Source: Psychromonas sp. MB-3u-54 | Lineage (GTDB): Bacteria; Pseudomonadota; Gammaproteobacteria; Enterobacterales; Psychromonadaceae | NCBI RefSeq assembly: GCF_002836415.1 | Contig: NZ_PJBP01000121.1 | Span: 1-48,158 of the forward strand | Direction: 5' to 3' | DNA: 48,158 bases | Notes under the pieces: model-generated | Told to the model about the DNA's origin: nothing | What the model saw: the letters and a program-made list of their open reading frames with translations, nothing else | The model's database searches: none | Made by a program: the position numbers and the translations under genes | In this document: piece after piece, positions 1 to 7,952 of the stretch | Layout: each line of letters begins with the position of its first letter | Position numbering within the stretch: position 1 is the stretch's first letter

Positions 1-240
1 AACACCATAGCGATCTTTTCATAAAAAAAGGCATTATCCTTAAATCCAATAAAGCTAAAAAAAACGCTGACGGCATTGCTTAAATCAAACCTATAGCGAT
101 CTTTTCATAAATAGAATCCTTATCCTTAAATCCAGTAAAGCTAAAAAAGCGCTGACAGCGTTGCTTAAATCAACACCATAGCGATCTTTTCATAAATAGA
201 ATCGTTATCCTTAAATCCAGTAAAGCTAAAAAGATCCGAC
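1..240. repeat. Three tandem ~85-bp direct repeats
   Basis: The core ATAGCGATCTTTTCATAAA recurs starting near 7, 93 and 178, so the period is 86 then 85 bp. The rest of the unit (a TATCCTTAAATCCA-GTAAAGCTAAAAA block and a CGCTGACGGC/CGCTGACAGCG block) is also repeated, and the third copy is cut short near 236. The first copy runs off the window edge, so the array may be longer. I see no coding potential. From 241 to 451 there is only AT-rich sequence that should carry the promoter of the next gene. Confidence 0.85.
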
Positions 241-451
241 GGATAGCGAATTTTTTAGAGCGTATGCAATGTTATCCCGAACATAATGACCAAAGCAGTC
301 GTTAAACAATAAATATAACTATTTATTGTTATGGTGATTTTACGCATGGATATTACTCCATAAAAAACACTTACATTCAGGTTGTTATGATATTATCAAT
401 ATCTTTTTATGCCTATTTGCAGATGTAATAACACATGAAGTAGAGTAATTA

Positions 452-1792
452 ATGATGAAAAATATTATTTGGGTATCTCTTATTCTTTTTGCCTCTTTCG
501 CACAGTCAGCAGACTTTCAAAAAGGGATAGACGCAGCTGACAAGGGTGACTTTAAAACAGCCTACAAAGAATGGTTTCCGCTTGCCGAACGGGGCGATGC
601 AAACGCCCAATATAATATAGGGACTATCTATGCCAATGGTCTGGCCGTTCCTCAAGATTATAAACAAGCGCTCCTGTGGTCTCGCAAAGCCGCCGAACAG
701 GGGCATGCAGACGCACAATACTATCTGGGGTTGATCTATAACAATGGTCAGGGCGTCCTTCAAGATAATAAACAAGCAGCAAAGTGGTATCACAAAGCTG
801 CTGAACAGGGCCATGCAGGCGGCCAATACTATCTGGGGTTGCTGTATAACAGGGGCCGAGGTGTGCTTCAAGATGATAAACAAGCGGCAAAATGGTATCG
901 CAAAGCCGCTGAACAGGGTCATGCAAAGGCACAATATTCTATGGGGGAGCGCTATGCCCTTGGTAAGACAGTCCCTCGAGATGATAAACAAGCAACCTAC
1001 TGGTATCGTAAAGCCGCCAAACAGGGTCATCTAGACGCCCAATACAATATGGGGTTGATCTATCACAATGGTCAGGGCGTGCCTCAATATTATAAACAAG
1101 CAGCTCTATGGTATAGCAAAGCCGCCAAACAGGGGCATCCCGATGCACAATATAATTTAGGATTGATCTATGCCAATGGCCTGGGTATCCCTCAAGATTT
1201 TAAACAAGCAGCAAAGTGGTATCGCAAAGCCGCCGAACAGGGGCATCTAGATGCCCAATACAAGCTGGGGTCGATCTATGCCAATGGTGATAACGGCTTT
1301 AAAGATTATAAACAAGCGGCCCAGTGGTATCACAAAGCCGCCGAACAGGGCCATGCTGACGCCCAATATAATCTGGGGTTGATCTATCACAACGGTCTAG
1401 GCGTCCTTCAAGATTATAAACAAGCGGGCCAGTGGCACCGCAAAGCCGCCAAACAGGGGCATGCTGGCGCTCAATACAATATGGGAATGATCTATGACTA
1501 TGGTCAGGGCGTCCTTCAAGGTTATAAACAAGCAGCCGAGTGGTATCGCAAAGCCGCCGAACAAAAACATGCCAATGCTCAATACTACCTGGGGCTGATC
1601 TATGCCAATGGTCATGGTGTTCGTCAAGATTATAAACAAGCGTATATGTGGCTCAATTTAGCCAAATATAATGGTGAAAAAACTAAAAATATATTTGATT
1701 TAATCATACCTAAAATGACATCAAAAGAGATAAATGAAGCGCAGAAACTGTCGAAAATATGCTTAGATTCACACTATGAAAATTGCGCTTAA
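452..1792 (+). CDS. Secreted Sel1-repeat (TPR-like) protein
   Basis: The 446-residue product starts with a signal peptide (residues 1 to about 20, a hydrophobic stretch ending in AQSA), so it is probably exported to the periplasm. Residues 49 to about 410 are ten consecutive 36-residue Sel1-like repeats of the form DAQYNLGLIYxNGxGV-QDYKQAxxWYxKAAEQGH. The last one diverges into a short C-terminal tail. Sel1 solenoids bind partner proteins; in bacteria they occur in envelope, signalling and host-interaction proteins, and no enzymatic domain is visible here. The DNA repeats every 108 bp with high identity, which suggests expansion or gene conversion and explains several long antisense open frames. 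Two adjacent ATG codons (452, 455) could start it. The specific role is unknown. Confidence 0.9.
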   Translation: MMKNIIWVSLILFASFAQSADFQKGIDAADKGDFKTAYKEWFPLAERGDANAQYNIGTIYANGLAVPQDYKQALLWSRKAAEQGHADAQYYLGLIYNNGQGVLQDNKQAAKWYHKAAEQGHAGGQYYLGLLYNRGRGVLQDDKQAAKWYRKAAEQGHAKAQYSMGERYALGKTVPRDDKQATYWYRKAAKQGHLDAQYNMGLIYHNGQGVPQYYKQAALWYSKAAKQGHPDAQYNLGLIYANGLGIPQDFKQAAKWYRKAAEQGHLDAQYKLGSIYANGDNGFKDYKQAAQWYHKAAEQGHADAQYNLGLIYHNGLGVLQDYKQAGQWHRKAAKQGHAGAQYNMGMIYDYGQGVLQGYKQAAEWYRKAAEQKHANAQYYLGLIYANGHGVRQDYKQAYMWLNLAKYNGEKTKNIFDLIIPKMTSKEINEAQKLSKICLDSHYENCA

Positions 1793-1865
1793 AAATACTA
1801 AATTAGCTGAATTAAGCTTGCTAATGAACAGGTCCTAATATAAAAATTGGTTGTATGTTCCAGCT

Positions 1866-2648
1866 TTAAAGTGCAGGCAATTCGTTACTCAACGTTGGGC
1901 TTTGTAGAGTGAGAAGTCGTTGTTGCTTTTTTAATTGAGGATGCTTGCCGTCGCTAATATGAGATCGCCATTGCTGCAGGCTGGCTTCCGAGTAATAGTT
2001 AAATTCGCAGTAATTCGCATCGAGCAACACCTGACAGATACTTTTACTGTGGGCATCACTGCGGTCCATTAATACTGAATCACCTTGGCTGTCTGGATTA
2101 TGCTGCAAATGAATTTTCTGCAGGACCTCAGCGGCCGACAACTCAGGTAACTGCGCCAACCATTGTTGAAAATGCCGTTGCCGTTTAGCTAACACCGCTT
2201 CGGTATTGAGCGCAGATGAGCTAAGCAGCAGTGCCGCTTGACAGACATTATGAGTACTTAAGTGCCGACCATTCCAGCTTAGATGTAAGCATTCACGACC
2301 AGACATGAGTACTAAATCAAAAGGGTTGTAGTATTGATAGCTTTGCTCAGAAAGGTGTTTTTTAACAAGCTTAACGTTGCCATAGGCTAAAGCTTGCGGA
2401 ATAATATTTCCACGCGTAGGCGCGGTACTTGATTGGGGGTCTTGATAGCGATTAAGTAAGGCGAGAACCACCCCGTGATTATTAACACCAAACCATGTGC
2501 CTCCGGCTTGTCCGTCAATCGGATATAGCCGCTCAACGCCATTTTTCTGCTGTTGTTTTAAGCCGGCTTCATGGCGCAAGCGGGCTTCGTCACGATTCAT
2601 GGTGATCACCAACGAATTGCTTAAACGTAGCACGCTTAGGGTACACAT
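1866..2648 (-). CDS. NRDE family protein (TANGO2-like)
   Basis: This 260-residue protein begins MCTL and has the family-defining NRDE motif at residues 18-21 (TMNRDEARLRHEAG), followed by GGTWFGVNNHGVVLALLNR, typical of the NRDE/TANGO2 family. Cys2 after the initiator Met is conserved in the family and resembles an N-terminal nucleophile, but bacterial members have no firmly established reaction. Its start lies one base after the stop of the DinB-like gene upstream, so the two are probably co-transcribed and translationally coupled. The assignment to the family is secure; the function is not known. It faces the Sel1 gene convergently across about 70 bp. Confidence 0.85.
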   Translation of the reverse strand: MCTLSVLRLSNSLVITMNRDEARLRHEAGLKQQQKNGVERLYPIDGQAGGTWFGVNNHGVVLALLNRYQDPQSSTAPTRGNIIPQALAYGNVKLVKKHLSEQSYQYYNPFDLVLMSGRECLHLSWNGRHLSTHNVCQAALLLSSSALNTEAVLAKRQRHFQQWLAQLPELSAAEVLQKIHLQHNPDSQGDSVLMDRSDAHSKSICQVLLDANYCEFNYYSEASLQQWRSHISDGKHPQLKKQQRLLTLQSPTLSNELPAL

Positions 2649-2649
2649 C

Positions 2650-3162
2650 TTAGTTACCTTGCTGGCGCAGGTAACTCGCCGTACTGGGTGCTATGCCGAT
2701 AGCATCATCAACCAAAATACCTAATTCTTTTGCCACTAATTTGGCATAGGCCACATGATGCACCGTATGGTTAATCAGGTAACATAACTCACGACTTAGG
2801 CTGCTATCAAACAACCTGTTTTGTTGCTGCTTTAGGGAAATTTCAGACTCAACCTTAACGGCGCGTTCCTGCAATTCTGAATCAGGCGGAAGAAACCATG
2901 CAATTAATTCATTGATTAACTGCAAAGCCAACTCGGCATCATTTTCAATTTCGCTGTCGCGATGACGGCTGTTGTAATCAATATTGCCATTAACTGCACC
3001 CTGCTGAAGCGCCAAAAAATGATCCAGAATGTGGCGAACATGTTTGCCAATGCCCGATTCGCTATGCAGCGAAGGCTGGTTATAACGTTCTCCTCCACTC
3101 GCTACCACTAATTGCTGTACCTGCAGTAGTGCCTCTACTGTCGCTTCACGCAGCTGCTTCAT
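2650..3162 (-). CDS. DinB-like four-helix bundle protein
   Basis: The 170-residue all-helical protein has histidine clusters in the positions expected for the metal site of the DinB/YfiT fold: HVRHILDH near residues 41-48 and NHTVHHVAY near 131-139. Members of this superfamily bind a divalent metal; some are thiol-dependent transferases, but many, including this kind paired with an NRDE gene, have no known substrate. It is the first gene of a two-gene minus-strand unit with the NRDE gene, one base apart. Its promoter must lie in 3163-3437, shared divergently with the YHS operon. Confidence is good for the fold and low for any function. Confidence 0.75.
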   Translation of the reverse strand: MKQLREATVEALLQVQQLVVASGGERYNQPSLHSESGIGKHVRHILDHFLALQQGAVNGNIDYNSRHRDSEIENDAELALQLINELIAWFLPPDSELQERAVKVESEISLKQQQNRLFDSSLSRELCYLINHTVHHVAYAKLVAKELGILVDDAIGIAPSTASYLRQQGN

Positions 3163-3437
3163 TGTTTCTCCATTTATCTAACTAAAAAGCCTTCGCCATC
3201 TACTTGACCGGAGTAACGGCATAAATATTTCTTCGGAGTCTTCTTTTATCAACAATATAAGGATTGCTTGCAGCTGTTTTTATTGAAAAACATGCAATTC
3301 ATTAATAAATCAGTGCGGCTTAATCGCATAAATTAAGGAGTGAGGATTTTATCCATGCAAAAATAAATACACAAAGATGAAATATTTACAGGCTTACCTA
3401 GGTCTAATTATTCTACTGCAGTCAATAAAGGTTGAAC

Positions 3438-3893
3438 ATGAAATTCGTCAATTTACCGGTGAAAATATTTTTACTGTTGTCTCTTTTCAGCTGCAATTCA
3501 GTACTGGCTGTCGATCAAGTTTATACGGGCTATTTTAGTCATAAAGCTATTTCAGGGTTTGATGCAGTTGCCTATTTTAGCGAGCAAAAACCGGTTCGAG
3601 GTTCGGCAAAATTTACCCTCGAGTATAAAGGAGCCGACTGGTATTTCAGCAGTCAGCACAATCTTAATAAGTTTAAAAAAAATCCAGACTATTTTTTACC
3701 ACAGTACGGTGGTTACTGTGCATGGGCAATGGCGGGCAATAAAACGGCTTCGGGCAATGCACCATTTTGGACAATTTATCAGGATAAGCTCTACCTTAAT
3801 TACGATCAAGACACTCAAGATCTGTGGTTAGCGAATAAAGATAACTTGATTAAAAAAGCCGCTAAAAACTGGGCAAAAATGGACAAAAAATAA
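3438..3893 (+). CDS. Secreted YHS-domain protein, first gene of ATP-grasp operon
   Basis: I take ATG 3438 as the start because AAAGG at 3427-3431 is well spaced; an in-frame TTG at 3432 is less likely. The 151-residue product has a signal peptide (MKFVNLPVKIFLLLSLFSC...VLA). A YHS domain follows: SGFDAVAYFSEQKPVRGSAKF, then YFSSQHNLNKFKKNPDYFLPQYGGYCAWAM and TIYQDKLYLNY. YHS domains are small metal-associated modules. This subfamily is, from memory, the one in which the Cys of GGYCAWA is selenocysteine in some bacteria; here the codon is TGT. The gene starts a plus-strand operon with gaps of 1 base or overlaps. Its role there is unknown; a periplasmic metal-binding or redox partner is an inference. 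Confidence 0.85.
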   Translation: MKFVNLPVKIFLLLSLFSCNSVLAVDQVYTGYFSHKAISGFDAVAYFSEQKPVRGSAKFTLEYKGADWYFSSQHNLNKFKKNPDYFLPQYGGYCAWAMAGNKTASGNAPFWTIYQDKLYLNYDQDTQDLWLANKDNLIKKAAKNWAKMDKK

Positions 3894-3894
3894 T

Positions 3895-4023
3895 ATGCTA
3901 TTAAGTAACACCAAGATAATTAACGGGCTGATTGTATTTTTGGGCTTGGTTCTTTTTGTCATCAATATACGCAGCTGCCAATCTCAATTGACAGAGGAAA
4001 ATCCGGGGGTAACAACTTGCTGA
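3895..4023 (+). CDS. Possible 42-residue single-pass membrane peptide
   Basis: An ATG one base after the YHS stop opens a 42-codon frame ending at TGA 4021-4023, overlapping the next gene by 7 bases. The translation has one hydrophobic segment (about residues 9-26, INGLIVFLGLVLFVIN) followed by a basic/cysteine turn (IRSCQSQ) and a polar tail. It fills the otherwise unused 123 bases between two tightly packed genes, which supports coding. No clear ribosome-binding site precedes it, so it would rely on coupling to the YHS gene. It may be a membrane anchor peptide or chance. Confidence 0.45.
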   Translation: MLLSNTKIINGLIVFLGLVLFVINIRSCQSQLTEENPGVTTC

Positions 4024-4856
4024 CACGCATCGCGCTGGTGGTTTCATATATTTTATATTGCATTCGATTTGCCGTTGCACCCTGGAAGTATTTTCAGCTC
4101 AACGCGAACTACTTTAATGAACAACGTAATCTGTTTTCGAAATTAGATATGGATGCGCGTATTCCCATACAATGGCGGCTGGTGCAGTGTATGGATATTG
4201 GTAATAACAACCCAAGCGCTTACCCTGTTTTTATGAAACCTGAATGGGGGCAAAACTCACAGGGTATTGTGCGTATTGATAACTTAGATACGCTGCAGAA
4301 GATACGCCGCAAACGCAGCGCTAACCCGCCATTTTATCTGCTTCAGCAAGCCGCACCGGGAAAACGAGAATTTGAAGTTTTTGTTATTCCCGAAAAAGAT
4401 AATTTGCAGCAGTTTGCCGTTTTATCTATTACTGAAACCTGCAATACAAGCGATGATCCCCTGCCGATTAATGGAATCTACAATGACAACAGCTACTATA
4501 CAGACCGTTTAGCCATGCTTAGCTTAAAGCAGCAACAAAAAATTTGGTCTCATCTTAAACAAATCGGTGAATTTCGTATTGCCCGTTATGGCATACGTGC
4601 TGATTCGCTGGAAAGTTTGATTGCGGGGCAGTTTCATATTATTGAAATCAACCTCTATGTCCCTATGCCACTGATTTTATTAGTACAAAATTTTAGCCTT
4701 TGGAAAAAAATTAAATTTATACGGAGCAGTATGAAGCAGTTAGCAAAAGTCACCACAACCATTCCGCGCACCCAAGCCGTTAAACCGGTATTTTTTAATA
4801 AATTCAAATTATCTCAACGATTAAAAAGAGCCACTAAAAATGAGGTTTCATCATGA
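4017..4856 (+). CDS. ATP-grasp ligase-like protein A
   Basis: The 279-residue protein has a hydrophobic N-terminus (TRIALVVSYILYCIRFAVAPW), then a divergent ATP-grasp region: YPVFMKPEWGQNSQG (about residues 69-83, the nucleotide-binding lysine and loop), FYLLQQAAPGKREFEVFVI in the middle, and FHIIEINLYVPMPL (about residues 206-219), whose E-x-N is the expected magnesium-binding pair. ATP-grasp enzymes join a carboxylate to an amine or thiol through an acyl phosphate; the substrate cannot be read from sequence. The start is a TTG 7 bases after GGGGG at 4005-4009; no in-frame ATG or GTG lies nearby. It overlaps the next gene by ATGA and is probably co-translated with it. Confidence 0.72.
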   Translation: MLTRIALVVSYILYCIRFAVAPWKYFQLNANYFNEQRNLFSKLDMDARIPIQWRLVQCMDIGNNNPSAYPVFMKPEWGQNSQGIVRIDNLDTLQKIRRKRSANPPFYLLQQAAPGKREFEVFVIPEKDNLQQFAVLSITETCNTSDDPLPINGIYNDNSYYTDRLAMLSLKQQQKIWSHLKQIGEFRIARYGIRADSLESLIAGQFHIIEINLYVPMPLILLVQNFSLWKKIKFIRSSMKQLAKVTTTIPRTQAVKPVFFNKFKLSQRLKRATKNEVSS

Positions 4857-5761
4857 TTCGCTTGAAAAAGATCCTCTACGCATGGATCAGTAAAAAATTT
4901 ATGGGCGGCTGCAGTCATTATAATGACCTTCGCGTGCGTAAAAGTTGCCGCAGCAAGGAACAGGCAAGGGATGTTTTTGCAGCGGCAAATGTTCCGCATG
5001 CACAGGGATTAATCTTTCTAAACCCTTTTAAAGCCATAAAATTTGCCAAAGAAGTTGGCTTCCCTTTGGTTATCAAACCCAATGTCAGTGGTTTCTCACG
5101 GGGCAGTTATTTTCCGATTGAAAATGTCAGGCAACTTTGGCGGGCGATATTTCTGGCCAAATTATGGTGGCCCTATACGGTTGTCGAGCAATATTTACAG
5201 GGCAACAATTATCGTGTGGTCGTGGCAAATGGGCAGGTAATGTCAGTATTACAACGTTATGCACCCTTTGTAACGGGTGACGGGATAGCTTCGATCGACC
5301 AGTTGATTGACAGAGAAAATGCCATTAGAGAGCAGATGAATTTATACCCTTGTATCTCTCCCCTGCAAAAAGGGCAACAAACGTTAAAGTTTTTAGCAAA
5401 GAGCGGCTATAACTTAACAACCGTTCCCAACTTGAATCAACAGGTGCTGCTATTTTATCGCATCTCATTAGCACCGGGTGGCGTGGTTGAAGTGATTGAC
5501 AAGGAGACTATTCCAGCGGTGAATCAAACATTGTTTAAGAATGTGCTGCAGCGCTTTGATGCGAATATATTAGGCATTGATGTGATTATGGAGAAAGGTA
5601 TTAGCACGGATTATCGGCAGCAAAAATGTATCTTTTTAGAGGTTAATTCACGCCCCTATCTGCATATGCATGCTTTTCCCCGTTATGGTGAAGCTGAAGA
5701 TCTGTCTATCCATTTTGCACAATTGGAAAAGCTTAATATTCAGCAAACAGATACCTATTAA
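4853..5761 (+). CDS. ATP-grasp ligase-like protein B (cyanophycin synthetase/GshF-like fold)
   Basis: The 302-residue protein is a clearer ATP-grasp enzyme than its neighbour. It shows FPLVIKPNVSGFSRG (about residues 70-84, ATP-binding lysine and glycine-rich loop), TVVEQYLQGNNYRVVVANG (about 109-127), VTGDGIASIDQLID (about 139-152), and the metal-binding end FLEVNSRPYLHMHAFPRYG (about 263-281). The VVEQY...GNNYR, GDG...I..LI and EVN..P.L.MH..P..G features resemble cyanophycin synthetase and the ATP-grasp half of GshF, which activate a carboxylate for attack by an amine. The start ATG overlaps the stop of protein A (ATGA), and the stop overlaps the transporter start. The product is unknown; a peptide-like small molecule is inferred. 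Confidence 0.78.
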   Translation: MIRLKKILYAWISKKFMGGCSHYNDLRVRKSCRSKEQARDVFAAANVPHAQGLIFLNPFKAIKFAKEVGFPLVIKPNVSGFSRGSYFPIENVRQLWRAIFLAKLWWPYTVVEQYLQGNNYRVVVANGQVMSVLQRYAPFVTGDGIASIDQLIDRENAIREQMNLYPCISPLQKGQQTLKFLAKSGYNLTTVPNLNQQVLLFYRISLAPGGVVEVIDKETIPAVNQTLFKNVLQRFDANILGIDVIMEKGISTDYRQQKCIFLEVNSRPYLHMHAFPRYGEAEDLSIHFAQLEKLNIQQTDTY

Positions 5762-6942
5762 TGAAAAGCTTAGTACGCAGCTTTTATCTGTTTGTGGCAG
5801 TACACTCCTTTCTGATCGGATTGCTGCCCATATTTATCCCTATTATTCTTTGGAATAAAGGGCTGGCGCTTAACGATATTGCCTATTTTATTGCATTCAG
5901 CGCACTCGGGTTTATTATTGCTCTGTATTTTTGGGACAGGTTACGTGCAGCTGCAAACTGGTCAAAGATAGTGGCTCTCTCTTTTATCTTTGAAATATTA
6001 CTGGTCATTATTTTATTATGGGATTTCTCGCCTGTCTTATTAAGCATTGGCGCATTGATTAATGGTGCAGCGGGCTGTTTTTACTGGTCAACTCAACGGG
6101 TTTTGTTTCAACGTATTACCCAAACAAACAACAGCGGTGACAGCTTTGCTAATTTTCAAATTTTAGTGATGATTGTCTTAAAGTTAGGTATCTTGCTGGG
6201 CAGTTATTTATTAGCGGCAGCACAGATTAACCTGCTGCTTATTATTTTCATAAGTATCTCAACCTTAGGTTATTGGCTGCTTAGACACTCGCTTATTAAC
6301 CAGATTGAACTATTAAGCAACAACCAACCCAGTGCTTTTTCTCTGCTTGAGGTGATTAACTTTAAAGACACTTTTAATTCGAAAGTGATTTTTTTGATTG
6401 ATGGTGTTTTATTGTTTCTAGAAAGCTATTTTTGGGTATTGTCATTATATCTGCTGACCCAACAAAATCTATTAAAATTGGGCTTGCTGATTGTACTGTT
6501 AAGCGTACTTTTAGCCCTTATATTCTATGTTATCAAGAAGCGTATTGATCGTATTAACGCGCAGCACATCTTCACTATCGCGGTTTTCGGCTATGCGTTT
6601 TCCTGGCTGTTGCGCGCTGACTTAAGCCTTCAGACAGGTCCACTTGTTTTATACTCAACCGTATTGCTGATTGCCTTTTTAAGCAGCTTTTTTCGCCTCG
6701 CTTTTAACAAACGCTTTTATGATATCGCAAGCTTAGCGCAGCCGATTCAATATAGTATCTGTAAAAGTTATTATTCACAGTTTACTTTACTGTTGTTTTT
6801 TAGCCTTGCCGGTTATCTTTTTAATAGCAGTGACACGCCGCTACAACAACTGCAGCATATATATCTGCTGATTATCCCATTGGTTTTTGTCTATCTATTC
6901 TATGGGCGCACACAAAAAATACGGGCTGCTAAGCTAATTTAG
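5761..6942 (+). CDS. MFS-like multispan membrane transporter
   Basis: This 393-residue protein is hydrophobic throughout, with roughly eleven to twelve predicted spans: the first at about residues 8-28, pairs near 38-60 and 68-100, a polar central loop around 185-205, then a second set to the C-terminus, ending in basic residues (YGRTQKIRAAKLI). Size and two-half layout fit the major facilitator superfamily, although no classical motif is strongly conserved. Its ATG overlaps the last base of the ATP-grasp B stop codon, so it is part of the same unit. The natural inference is that it moves the product or substrate of the two ligases. A short inverted repeat (AGCCTG..CAGGCT) follows its stop but has no T run. 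Confidence 0.72.
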   Translation: MKSLVRSFYLFVAVHSFLIGLLPIFIPIILWNKGLALNDIAYFIAFSALGFIIALYFWDRLRAAANWSKIVALSFIFEILLVIILLWDFSPVLLSIGALINGAAGCFYWSTQRVLFQRITQTNNSGDSFANFQILVMIVLKLGILLGSYLLAAAQINLLLIIFISISTLGYWLLRHSLINQIELLSNNQPSAFSLLEVINFKDTFNSKVIFLIDGVLLFLESYFWVLSLYLLTQQNLLKLGLLIVLLSVLLALIFYVIKKRIDRINAQHIFTIAVFGYAFSWLLRADLSLQTGPLVLYSTVLLIAFLSSFFRLAFNKRFYDIASLAQPIQYSICKSYYSQFTLLLFFSLAGYLFNSSDTPLQQLQHIYLLIIPLVFVYLFYGRTQKIRAAKLI

Positions 6943-7071
6943 CCTGTTTCAGGCTCTTGTAACCGACACAGGTAAATAACAGAATAAGACTTCGAGTTGA
7001 TATTGCTAGGTAATCGCTGCCCTCCGCAGTCTGTTTTTCAGTCCTTAACTGTGTATTTATTAGGCATTTTA

Positions 7072-7099
7072 TTGACTTTAACTTTTGATTCTGTATAAT
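7072..7099 (+). promoter_or_regulatory. Sigma-70-type promoter of the cold-shock gene
   Basis: TTGACT at 7072-7077 and TATAAT at 7094-7099 are separated by 16 bases. Transcription would begin near 7106 and give a leader of about 145 nt before the ATG at 7251, the long 5' UTR usual for cspA-type mRNAs. The leader has a small hairpin (GCCTT..AAGGC, about 7208-7220) upstream of the AGGAT ribosome-binding site. The remainder of 6943-7071 shows nothing I recognise. Confidence 0.7.
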
Positions 7100-7250
7100 T
7101 CAACTCAGCAAAAGAAAGCCTTACGTTTACATTCTCCATTTCGTTGTTTTATTAATAATACCTCGCACTGTAGTTTTTAAGTTCCAGTCTGTTTTTACGC
7201 TATTCAAGCCTTCTGAAGGCAACCTTACATTAAAATTACAGGATATTATT

Positions 7251-7460
7251 ATGTCTAATAAAGTACAAGGAACCGTTAAATGGTTCAACGAAGCGAAAGG
7301 TTTTGGTTTTATCGAGCAAGAATCTGGTCCAGATGTATTCGCTCACTTTAGTGCTATTGCAAGCGAAGGTTTCAAAACTTTAGCTGAAGGCCAAAAAGTA
7401 GAATTCACTGTAAGCCAAGGTCAAAAAGGCCCGCAAGCAGATACTATCGTAGCGCTTTAA
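7251..7460 (+). CDS. Cold-shock protein, CspA family
   Basis: The 69-residue product is a complete cold-shock domain with both nucleic-acid-binding motifs: RNP1 KGFGFI (residues 16-21) and RNP2 VFAHF (residues 29-33), preceded by the conserved GTVKWFN. These proteins bind single-stranded RNA and DNA, melt mRNA secondary structure and act in cold adaptation or constitutively. An AGGAT ribosome-binding site sits 7 bases before the ATG. It is monocistronic, with its own promoter and a strong terminator just downstream. Which csp paralogue it is cannot be decided from this window. Confidence 0.97.
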   Translation: MSNKVQGTVKWFNEAKGFGFIEQESGPDVFAHFSAIASEGFKTLAEGQKVEFTVSQGQKGPQADTIVAL

Positions 7461-7501
7461 TTCGCTGTGATATTTTAGCTCCCCAATCGAGCTAAATTGA
7501 T

Positions 7502-7540
7502 AAAAAAATGGTAAACCTTTGCGGGTTTGCCATTTTTTTT
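7502..7540 (+). terminator. Rho-independent terminator of the cold-shock gene
   Basis: TGGTAAACC (7509-7517) pairs with GGTTTGCCA (7524-7532) around a 6-base loop, with one G-T wobble. A run of eight T follows, and an A run precedes the stem, so it could work in both directions. Confidence 0.9.
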
Positions 7541-7610
7541 GTTTAAAAACAGGCTACCTTAACTCAAATAACATGAGGGAATTGACTGTTTATAGCTCAC
7601 GGGCAGGTGA

Positions 7611-7952
7611 TTTTTGAAACAAACAGGTATTAATTTTAAAAGCAGTCACAAAACGTCATATTGAGATGGACAATATTCAGCATCGCAAAAGGTGTTATTT
7701 AGGTCACGCCATCAATTGCTAGTTGAGCTTGAAGGGCTAGAATTTATGATAGGGAATGAGCTTATCAATCAGGTATAAGTGCACTTATTTAAGTTATTGC
7801 CTAAAAAACAGCACAAAGTTAAGCCGTTTATAATTGCCAGCACTTTTGAAAGTGGCTATAGAGTAACTGATCTTTTATAACTTGATGAAAATGGACAAAT
7901 TTCATTTGAGCGAATCCATTATCCATCCAATACTAGGGAAAAAATAGCATGA
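7611..7952 (+). pseudogene. Decayed gene upstream of the thioredoxin-like gene
   Basis: One reading frame from about 7611 to the TGA at 7950-7952 reads like protein but is broken by in-frame stops at 7662, 7776 and 7878. Intact stretches include VLFRSRHQLLVELEGLEFM, KPFIIASTFESGYRVTDLL and LDENGQISFERIHYPSN. The final TGA overlaps the ATG of the next gene in the ATGA manner typical of coupled genes, so a real gene probably once stood here in one operon with it. I do not recognise the family. From 7541 to 7610 there is nothing identifiable. Confidence 0.45.

Noticed and set aside
506-1639. Several long open frames antisense or out of frame within the Sel1 gene
   Set aside because: They arise from the 108-bp periodicity of the true gene and repeat the same pseudo-motifs.
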